Source of the DNA: Pelargonium nanum
Taxonomy: Eukaryota; Streptophyta; Magnoliopsida; Geraniales; Geraniaceae
NCBI GenBank assembly: GCA_036897485.1
Contig: JAYMTF010000880.1
Span: forward strand, 1-28,726
Direction: 5' to 3'
DNA length: 28,726 nt
A program made the translations under genes and the position numbers. The notes beneath the pieces are model-generated. The model was given only the letters and a program-made list of their open reading frames with translations. It was not told the DNA's origin and made no database searches. Below are positions 1 to 9,600 of the stretch, piece after piece. Within the stretch, counting starts at the first letter, position 1. Each line of letters begins with the position of its first letter.

Positions 1-160
1 AGGGTAGTTTAGTCAACATGGTGAAAATAGGGTGGATTTAACCCTTTTGATGGTGGAGTTATCATGCCCCTGATTTATATTACTAAAATATCCACCTTTT
101 GCTCTTAATCGCATCCGTCCATTAAAATACAGTACAAATTCATTTGAAATGACAAGAGCA
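1..160 (-). other. 3' flank of HPL
   Basis: Non-coding sequence downstream of the HPL stop (TGA at 163-161), presumably with its 3' UTR. I could not identify a firm polyadenylation signal. Confidence 0.5.
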
Positions 161-3100
161 TCACGTGGCCTTTTTAACGGCCGTGATCGCAGACATCCCG
201 GCGGTGACCGAATCGTACCTGCGGAACATGTGAGCGAGAAATAGAGTTGCAGTTAGGGTAACAACTTCCTTGGCCGCGCACTGTTTGTTCGACTCGCTCG
301 GCGACCCGGTCTGGGGCCCGTTCGACCAGTACAGGTAATTCAGCAACTCTCGACCCGCACCCGTGAACCGATCCGCCTTAAACGTCTCCGGATCCTCGAA
401 AACATTCGGGTCTCTCATCACCAACAACTGGTACCCGCACAGCAACTCGCCTTTCTTCACATCGAACGCCGAGTCGTGGGAGCTGAGCCGGAAGTCCTTT
501 CTAGCCCGAGCGAACTGGAGCGGAACCGGCGGTTGGAACCGGAGCGACTCGTAGACAAACGATTGGGTCAGCTCCATTTTCATAACCGATTCGAAGCTCA
601 GATCTGACCCGCCGAGCTCCCTCGCCTCCTTCCTCAACTTCTCCTGCAACCCTGACGTGTCGCTGCCGATCCGACTGATAAGACCCGGGAGGAACACCGA
701 GAAACCGCCAAAGGCGTTGAAGCCGAGGAAGAAGATGATGTTGTGGACGGCCTCCTCTCGGGTCAACCCGAACTCGGAGACGCCGCGGTCGACGGTGGCG
801 GAGCCGTACTGTTCAACGAATTGGTAGATCTTTTTGTAGTCGCCGGCGACGAGAAAAAATGGGTAGGAGAAGGAGTGGAGGAAGAGCTCCTCTAGAGGCT
901 GGGGGGCGCCGGTCTTGACGGGGGGGAGGGGCGGCGGAGGCGGCGAGGGAGGGGGGGGAGGAGCGGGGGGGGGAGCCACTTGTCCAACATGACGTGGCCG
1001 GAAGCGGAGATCTCGGCGTCGGAGGCAGGGTCGGCGCCGACGAGGGTCTTGGAGAGGAAGGTGAAGAGGAATTTCTGGAGGGGGAGGATGTAGCTGGCGC
1101 TGGTGGAGGAGGCGAGGGTTGTATCAAGAGAATTCCACATGGTGTCGAGGCCGGCCGTGAGCTCGGAGACCCATGATTTGGAGCTCCGTTTCAGGATGTC
1201 CATGGCAAAGTCTTTGATCTGCGGACATGAGTTAATGTCAGTTACTGATTTTGGCGGGTATAATAACCGTCCGTTTACTTGATTATCAATGCTTCTTTTG
1301 GGAAGTAATTGCAAAAAAAACTCTATCATGGTATATGAAAATATGATATATTTAAGAGAATTAGACACACATGGTGTAATTTGAGCTAAAAATAATGAGA
1401 TCAATCATGAAAATAAGAGGACAAAATTCATCATATAATACAGTGGTCGAACATCGAACTATAATTATTAACTATGTGGTCGACCAACAAACATATAAAT
1501 GTGGCCGATCATCAAATACATAATTGTAGTGACCATCAACTAGCTAGATTTGGTTGACTTTTACTAGATAACCAATTATATTTCATGAAAATATATCGTG
1601 TCAAAACTAATATATATTCTAGTCTCCAAAGTTGTTTTGTAATAGATGATTTCTATTTGGAAAAAGTTTCAAAATGGTCTGAACTATCCAGTTCGTGCCA
1701 TTTTGGTCCCTTAACTATCAAACGTGTCATTTCAGTTCAAAAGATAGGCGAAAGAGCCGTTATAGTCCAAACCGAGCCCCGTCAGGACATTTCGTCAAAA
1801 TCATTGACGGAACCGCTAAATTTTCATTAAAAATGTATTTTTTTTAAAAAAAAATCACATCATCAAGACTTAACGGATTCCATCATTATTTTGACGGAAT
1901 GTCCTGAGGGGGCTCGGTTTTTGGAAATGTTTGGACTATAACGGCTTTTTCGCTTATTTTTTAGACTAAAATGGTACGTTTGACAGTTCAGAAACTAAAA
2001 TGGCATGAACTGGATAGTTCAAGTACCATTTTAAACCTTTTCCCTTTTTATTTTAATGGTTGAAGAAGATTAACTAAAATTATTGTAAATGTATTATTGA
2101 TATTTCAAGTGCAACTAAATTTTTATAGCAAAAAATGACACTCATTTGAAAAGAGCAATACAAAAATAAGATATTCAATTTAGAAGGGATAATATATATA
2201 TTTTCTAATAAAATGGGGAATTTATGTGGATATGAAAGACTTATCATCACTCATAAGGTACTATGATGTTGATGTTGTAGGTGAGAACTGATGAGTGGGT
2301 CCTAATCTAAAGCATGATAAGGATGTAACAGTGCATCCAATCAAATTGAGTTGTCATATTTCTTGGTTTTATGATTACCTTTTTAAGTTTCTATGATGTT
2401 GCTGTAGATGTTGATGTAGTCTGAGGAAGAGGTCTTAACTCCTAATCTCATGCATGAAGGCTATAGAATTGAGGCATCCAATTGGACAGAACTATTGGTG
2501 TACAGCTGGTAATTTGTGTGTAAATTTGTCAAAATTCAATTAAATATAAAAATTAATTTGATCAGATAAAAAAATTCAAATTCTTTTTCGACTTCATTGG
2601 GTCGGATAAATCTGTTCATTTTACATTTAGTTTGAATTTATTTGATCCAATCCAAACTTTTCATGGGCGGTAATAAATTTTTTTTTCTCTTCCATGTTGT
2701 ACAAATTGAGTTGTAACTTTCTACTCTTATGTTAAATCGATAATTGCGTTTCACTCAATTATAGAATTATGATGTACCACAATTCACGAACATGTGAGTG
2801 GTATTATTATTTAAGATTCCTTTTGTCCTTTTCAAATTGGTAACTTCTGAATTATTAGTTTAGTCGTACACAATTTAAAAAAGACAAGAATATATTTGTT
2901 TCACTCTAATGTGAACAGAAAAAAAAAAAAAAAGAAATTTCCAATGAGAATTCAATTATTGGAGTATTATATTTCTCTCTCTAAAATTATGAACTTCAAT
3001 TTTATTTAATAAATTAAGTGGTTGTGATATTATGTATACAAGAAGATTTTATTTAACTAAATTTTATAGGAAAAAACTACTATATAATTACAAGAGAAAA

Positions 3101-4461
3101 AATAATATTAGCAAAATTATTTTTGATTGAGACAAAATCAAAAAAATGAGATGATGACACAATTTTATATTTCACTCATATTAGAGGACACCACACTAAA
3201 CCAAGAACGTGTTAGAGGACAGTCGATGAGAGATAGATAAAAAGTTTAACCCATTCTCGTCACAACTTAATTTGCGGGTGAATTGATAGAGGAAGATAAT
3301 AGTCTATTCCCGTTTTAAATTTGCGGGTAGAGCGAGTAGAGATAATAGAAATCCCGATTTAGATAGGAAGATATAAGAAGAATTATATTAAAAAAAACCG
3401 CCCAAAGAAGATAATAGATATATTTGAGAATTTATACATTTTTTAGTATCAAGATCTGAACTTGTGACACAAACTCTAATAACACGTTAGTGATCAACTT
3501 AACTAAAAAATCAAACTTATTGTTGAACTACCTATTTATATTTTAATATTATATTATAACAAATCAACCCCTTTATAAACTAATTCCTCCCCCTCACAAA
3601 CTCAATATTTTCAGAAAAAATAAGTTTATGGTGAAATATACTAAACAGGCTATTATCAAGATCTAATTGAGAACATAATTAAGTATTTGATCTAATTGTA
3701 AAAATTTATGTAAAATTAACCAGTAAGATTTTGAATGGAAAATGAAGAAAGTGAAGCTAATAATTTTTAAATAAATTTAGATTATAGTGAAATTAATAGA
3801 AGGTAGAGAAGACAAAACCAAGATTTTCAATTTGAGTAGTTTCGATTTAACACAATTTTTTAATAGAATAAAATTTGTGCATGTGAAGCGATCTGCACAC
3901 TGGGTGGCCAATTCTTTTGTTGGATCCGTCGTTTCTATGTCTGGCACGCAGTTTTGTTCCACGAATTGTAACCAAATGATATTTATTTAATAAAATATAA
4001 TCGTTTCTTTAAAATAATAATAAATAAATGAAAGGTAGAGAAGAAATTACCTTGGTGTGTTGTGGCTCAGTGGTATCAAGATAAGCACAAACCCTAATAT
4101 CCCCAGTGAAGTTGACGCTGGGCATGAAATCACCAACCAGCACATTCTTCTTCTCCACCAGCTCCATATCGAACATGTGAGCAAACGACTTACAGTCCAG
4201 CACCGCCACCACGTTCGGGTTCACGCCGGTGTACAGCGGGAACGTCGGAGGGATGTTCGTACGGAACACCGTGCTCTTGTTCTGCTCTATTCTCTTCCTG
4301 AAAAATGTCTCCGGCCCCTGGAACCAGAAATAGTCCAGCCGGTCCTTTATCGGTCCCACCACCGGCAGCCCGTAGCTTCCGGGGATGCTCCGAACCGGCA
4401 GGTTGGTCGGCGCCGGCGTCGGAATTGACACCGGCGACGGCATGCCCGGTGAGATGCTCAT
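161..4461 (-). CDS. HPL: Fatty-acid 13-hydroperoxide lyase, CYP74B-type, with frame break in exon 2
   Basis: CYP74 enzymes are P450s that rearrange lipid hydroperoxides without O2 or NADPH. HPL cleaves 13-hydroperoxides of C18 acids to C6 aldehydes (green-leaf volatiles) and C12 oxo-acids at plastid membranes. Exon 1 is 4461-4051 and exon 2 is 1218-161; the splice is phase 0 (AAG|gtaatt ... gcag|ATC). Exon 1 encodes LPVRSIPGSYGLPVVGP and STVFRTNIPP, both typical of the family. Exon 2 encodes the I-helix GFNAFGGFSVFLP, the ExxR region YESLRFQPPVP, NYLYWSNGPQTG and the haem-cysteine loop NKQCAAK, then a complete C-terminus. The DYFWFQGPE motif and FMPS context favour CYP74B over allene oxide synthase. 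The frame breaks between Leu (973-975) and Val (917-919): the 53 nt between them are not divisible by three and replace about 7 conserved residues. Everything downstream stays open, so the break is either recent or a sequence error. As written, the product would end near 892 without the haem site. Confidence 0.88.
920..973. repeat. G/C-only low-complexity tract inside HPL exon 2
   Basis: On the plus strand, positions 920-973 are almost only G with a few A and C, including runs of 7, 8 and 9 G. The transcript strand is correspondingly C-rich. In the downstream frame it would encode a proline run. It sits where CYP74B proteins have a short conserved segment after the Trp-Leu pair. It also fits a G-quadruplex pattern on the template strand. 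Confidence 0.85.
1659..2043. mobile_element. Fold-back (long-TIR) MITE in HPL intron
   Basis: The two halves are inverted copies of each other over about 165 bp. The left arm begins GGAAAAAGTTTCAAAATGG, and the reverse complement of the right end begins GGAAAAGGTTTAAAATGG. Further matched blocks are GAACTATCCAGTTC, GCCGTTATAGTCCAAAC, CCGAGCCCC and TCAGGACATT, in the same order in both arms. The AT-rich loop is around 1825-1870. There is no coding capacity. Arm divergence is perhaps 15-20%, so it is not very young. I could not fix a target-site duplication, so the superfamily is undetermined; a Mutator-like origin is possible. Confidence 0.8.
3800..4044 (+). mobile_element. 5'-truncated LINE remnant with target-site duplication
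   Basis: A perfect 13-bp direct repeat AAGGTAGAGAAGA flanks the insert (3800-3812 and 4032-4044). The 219-bp insert between them ends in an A/T-rich tail of AATAATAAATAAAT type next to the right repeat. On the plus strand it carries a decayed reading frame with FVHVKRSAHWVANSF. This resembles the end of the RNase H-like domain at the C-terminus of plant LINE proteins (pattern F.HV.R.AN.VA). Truncated 5' end, A-rich tail and duplication together fit target-primed insertion. The protein match is by eye and is the weaker part. Confidence 0.6.
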
Positions 4462-4503
4462 TTTAGCAAACATGATGAAATAGCTTTTTTGCTTGGGAGG
4501 CAA

Positions 4504-4540
4504 TGAGAGGGTTATTGGTATATACTACTATTATATACAC
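4504..4540 (-). promoter_or_regulatory. TATA box of HPL
   Basis: TATATAA reads on the minus strand at 4537-4531. With the usual spacing of about 30 bp, transcription would begin near 4500-4507. The first in-frame ATG (4503) would then sit at the cap site, so translation more likely starts at 4473 or 4461. I chose 4461 because it gives about 20 residues before LPVRS, close to the usual HPL N-terminus, and has A at -3. Confidence 0.5.
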
Positions 4541-6696
4541 ATTTGATTTTTGTGAAATTCATGTAATTATTGATGCGAGAAGGAGACAAGTAAGATGAGG
4601 ACCAGCTAGCTGCGAAGCACATGAAAAATATTTTTTATATGAGGAAAAACCAAACCTCTGTGTTCAGAAAATATATATGAATGGCGATAAGGCAATGCAT
4701 GTGTTGAAGATATGGGTAGACAAGTAAACAAAGCCAAAAAGTGGGCACAGACAATAACATAACACCACATATGCATGGCGTTACTTGACTGTTAGATAGA
4801 TTTAAGGCTTGGGTTGTTTAAGGTACCAAAGTGATGAACATTATTATACAATCATCTGTATTTTTTTTCGGATTTGGATACTAGAAAAAATAAATATTTG
4901 TTACAAATTTTGATTAATTTTTTTGTTTATCAACATAGATGGAGTCAAATTAAATAATTAGAAGCTCACTTTTTATTAATTGCATTTTTTGGGGGTGAAA
5001 GTAGTGAAATTATGAACTAGATGCCAATAGTTATGGGGATCATTGTTTTATTTGTTAATATATTACATAATTTGTTTGTTCAAGATTCATGTCCTTAAAC
5101 AAAACAAAAAAAACTGGTAATTTTATGAGCGCACTAATATTTTGTACATCAAATTTATGTCAAAGAAGCAATATTTGATCACGTTTTTTTTTTAAATTTT
5201 TCTTTCCATCATACTAGATACAAGATAGTAGATAGAGTATTTATAAAAAAAAAAAAGATAGTAGATAGAGCAGAGCCTATGCCTAACTTGTGTTAAAGAA
5301 TCAATTGATCGTACTGTTTAGGCATTTTCGTCAGACTCACTAGATGGTAGCTCAAGCCTAAGTACCTAACACATGTTGTAAGCATTACCACAAGTATATC
5401 AACGGTGCATTTATATGACATAAAAGATAAACTAATAATATAACCACTCTCTCATCAAGTTTTGTTGAGACAATCAGTGTCAATGGCTTTGATTCCTTTT
5501 GAGATCTTAAGTTCAAAATTTTTTGCCAATATCGTGAAGTGTAGTGAGATTTTAGGTTGTAAGAGAAAGTCACGACAATTGTTTTTTATTATTGTTATAT
5601 AGTCATGTAACATGGTTTCGCACATGCTTTACGTGTAGTATTAATCTTTATCTAATAGTAGTTAGTTGTACGAATAGGGTGCTGAACTACTTTAAATATT
5701 CTGTATTGGTTAGAGCATCTAATCAAATGGTCAACTCCTTTCTGATAAAAATAATGGTCAACTTCTTTACTAACTCATTATAATAATCCGAACATGATGG
5801 TTTAGTTCGTATCTTAATTAGCAAAATGACATAATTATCAGGTCTCCTATAAAATAACATATTATTTCCTAATAAAATATAAATAATCATTAATAAGATC
5901 AAAGATATATCTAACCATGAACTTCCTATAATATCATCAAAAATAAAAATTTAATTAACTAGCTTATTTATCTAATTAAATATAAACATTTCATCTCATA
6001 GTCTTAGTTATAAACTAGAGATTTATTTTTAGTTTGAAGTTTCTCTCGCTTGCCACTACTAGTAAACTCGAACCATTGTTTCGTACTAAGTAACACACTT
6101 CTATTTTGAAACGAGTACCAGTTTTAATAATTATGTAAACTTTAAGTTATTATAATCAAAGGGAAAATGAACGTCAGTCATACTCCATGGTTGAAAAAAA
6201 TATAAAAAGACGTAATTTTGATTGATTGATTTTTTTTTATGAAAGATGGATAGAGTATTTTTAGATTTAATTTCCCATCGTTAATAATATTTAGTTTTGA
6301 TATTAAATTTGATTACTTACTCTAAATTTGAGACAGTATTCAATTTCAAATTAGATTAAATCGATTCAGTGAACTAAAATTTAGATGGCATGACACTATA
6401 ACATGTATTAAGAACATTTTCACAACAAATTATATTCATGTATACGGTTAATTAAATCAATCAAATAACTGTTTTTCAAGGACATTAAGATAAATGGGAA
6501 ATAACAAGAAAACGTAAAGCTGCTGCACAAAGCTCATAGGATAGAAATATAGAAAATCATATATGGTAATGGTAGTAGCAGTATACAGTTATCTAAGGGA
6601 TCAAACAGAGCAGTACTTTCCTAAATCTTTAGTATTCGAGGAAACAAGTTAAGAGTGAGATTCAAGGTTCAACAAAAGGATTGGTACTTACTTGTG
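4541..6696. other. Intergenic region between HPL promoter and CAP-H 3' end
   Basis: This is AT-rich sequence with no convincing open reading frame. The part near 4541-4800 should include the HPL promoter, and the part just below 6697 the CAP-H 3' UTR. Apart from the short repeat pair at 5222-5270 and several A or T runs, I see nothing recognisable. Confidence 0.7.
5222..5270. repeat. 16-bp direct repeat around an A-tract
   Basis: AAGATAGTAGATAGAG occurs at 5222-5237 and again at 5255-5270. The two copies are separated by TATTTAT plus an A run. The layout (direct repeat, A-tract, direct repeat) looks like the scar of a very short retro-insertion, or replication slippage. Confidence 0.6.
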
Positions 6697-9600
6697 CTAC
6701 ATGTCTTGTTTTTCAGGAAGACGTATACTGAGATCATCCAAGCTTTCGCAACCACTGATGCTCAGCCCATGCTCATTTGCTAAATGCAGTAAGCAAATGA
6801 AACACAAATGCGGGGATATATCTTCTATCGGAGCAGCTCTGCACTCACTTGGAATGTTGGCCAACATGTCTCTGAATGATAGTGTTTCTTCTTGTTCCTT
6901 CACAAAATTATCAGAAAAATCCATTACTGCATATTACTTCAAATTGTATCTTTCACATTATGCTTAATACAGTTGATGGTTAGCTCATGGACTAAGAATC
7001 ATTGGCTCAAGTATTAAACATGTTTATTGGACATTTAAAGTAGCTTGTATCCTCCACCCTTCAGTTTCAGTTCTTTATAGAATCACAAAGATAGTATAAT
7101 GTATTCAGATTTTTTATCAGTGATCACTAATTTTTGCAATTCTTTTGCATACAGTGAGTACCACCCATGAGAAAAAGATTATATAATACAAGGAAAATCC
7201 AGTATGATACAGCAGACTTGGCATACCTGATGGCCTTTTTGAAGGGATTCTTGTAAATGGTCCCATAGAGTTTCTTTCAGAGCCTGGACGTCAACTCGTT
7301 TAGAAGTTTTGTCATACTGGACTTCTATTTTATTTACCTGAATTGTTGATATGAAAAAAGAAACATAAGGACAGAACCAAGTATCTTCTGAAATACATTC
7401 TAGTATTCTCTGAATCTGAATGTCTGGCCTATACCTAGGAAGATCATATACATAAATATTAAAGAGTTGAAAGTTGGTTTTCCTCCCATCTAGCTAATAC
7501 TGTATATGTCATCATAATCTTTTGATATACTCCATCCATCTCAAAATGAGAGACACGTTTCCTTTTGGGGGGAAATTTAAGGATACTTAAGTTAGTTTTT
7601 AGTTTCCTCGTGTGCCCTCATATGGCTGTGTGTAACAAACTCAAGTGATTCTAGCTGAGTTATCTCATGAATATTACTTGTAACTCGTGTATATAACTAG
7701 CTTACTAAAAAGGAAATAGAACATCATCTTGGGACATATTTTAGAAAAATGATACACTTGTTTTGAGGGAGTAACTAAACACCTGACAAAGTATCTGGGC
7801 TTGAATCAGTATCATGCTATCATTGGAGTTTTAGACATCTTAAATCCTATATCCACAAGCAGTGGCTATGAAGTTTAAAAAAAAAAACAAAAATATAAAC
7901 AGGAATTATATAAAATAACAAAACCAACCTGGCGAGGTTGAGAAACAAGTGTGGTAGAGTCATCCACAACACTATGAGCATCTCCATCATCAGACCGACC
8001 TTCAAAGACACCATCATCCCAGGAAGGCACTGGTCCATAATCATCGGATTGTTGCCTAAATTCACCTGAGTACGGTGAACATGGAAATACTGTAATCTAA
8101 AGTACAATCATGCATGACATATGAGTATGGTAGGTTAAAAAAAAAGAGGGAGGGAGGGAGGATGAAGCATCACATTCAAACAATTATAACTCAACCTACA
8201 AAAAATGATGAGTGACTCAAAAACTCCTGACTAAAATCATATCAGTTTCAAAAACTGGCAGAGGTACAATCAGAAGCTGACAACCTTATTTTGCTATACA
8301 AGAGAAGAAAATAAAACAGTTAGTACAGAAAGCATGCTAGCAATTAATGGGGAGGAGAGTTTGTGAAAACTAGTTATTCTATGCATCACACTTAAAATTT
8401 TGATGAAGAAAGCTTCCCATACACTAGGCAATCAGTAAAAAGTAGGCCTAGAATTGCCCAGAAGTTGTGAATAAGGATATCATTGCTACGGGTGATTCAA
8501 AAACTCTGGTGCATAACGAGCAGAACAGAGAAGAACTCATATACTAAACTCGATTAGTTTAGAAATACTATTTTGTTAAATTGCAACCAGCACATGCAAT
8601 GAATTTTTTACTATAAAGCATCAACAAATTAAAAGAAAGGGAAACAACCTAGCAAATTGAGCAATTTTAAGTCACTTGTACCATCATTTCTTACTATGTT
8701 AGCCATTTAACATTTTTTCCAGTTGTCCTCTTATCATTTGCCGCAATTTAATACAATTTTTCTCATTCTAGATCTCCACTCGAAACGATTTTGAAGTGTG
8801 ACCAAAAGTCACCACAACAATACAAATTAATTGCAAACCAAGCCTGATGTGTATATTCCAGACTGTAAAATTGGAAGCATCACGACAATAAATTTAACCT
8901 TTCTTTGTATGTATGAGCCATTAACCATAATATAAGAGGAAAGTGATCATAAGAACTGAAACTATGATAAGGTTATATTACTGCAGAGCTGGATAAAGTA
9001 ATAATATTACTAAGAAATTACCAAGAAAGAATTTTACCAGTGGACTTTCTTCCTCTCCTCACAAGGCACTACAACAGGAGAAAAAATCATTATAAATTAT
9101 ATAAAACGTAGTTATGCAAATAAATTGCCAATACGAAAAAAAAAAACCCATATACATGGCAAGCATTACCATTATGTTTGGTAGAAGGAACAACTTGACA
9201 AGATTCTCTGGTTGGTAATGGCAATCTTCTGGTAATGTTGAATCACAATGTGCTCTATTTGGTGGCAACAGTAATGATTTGGGATTTTTTGGGGGTGCAA
9301 AGATGTCTGACATTTCTTTGTCCAAAGCTTCTATGAAATCAATATCAATATCTGGTTTTTTCCTATTCCTTGGTTTTGTAGTTGTTATTTGTTCTGGTCC
9401 TGAAAGCATACACCACATAACATTAGCAGAATTATGAATGACCAAATTGAGAACACTAAATGAAGATATCACTCAAGACCGGCAAGTTAGACTCCACCTT
9501 TGACTTTCTGAAACTTCCAATGATCAGGGCCTGCCCAAGCATTTCGTTTGGAAGCAAATCCCAAACTTGAAATAAAATACTCATCAACTTTCTTAAATCC

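Larger units (their letters stand above)
1219..4050 (-). other. HPL intron (2.8 kb) with repeats
   Basis: This is the intron between the two HPL exons, with donor gtaatt at 4050 and acceptor gcag at 1219-1220. It holds the fold-back element at 1659-2043 and a LINE remnant at 3813-4031. The remainder is AT-rich with homopolymer runs (for example a long A run near 2920), and I see no other gene in it. Confidence 0.85.

Noticed and set aside
363..554. Plus-strand open frames opposite HPL exons (also 4057-4428 and 994-1176)
   Set aside because: They are antisense shadows of GC-rich coding exons with no family signal of their own.
1585..1830. Plus-strand open frame of 81 codons
   Set aside because: It lies inside the left arm of the fold-back element and has no protein family signal.
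7847..8107. 86-codon minus-strand frame with many Met and Leu
   Set aside because: It is CAP-H exon 11 read in the wrong frame plus flanking intron. The in-phase reading matches CAP-H.
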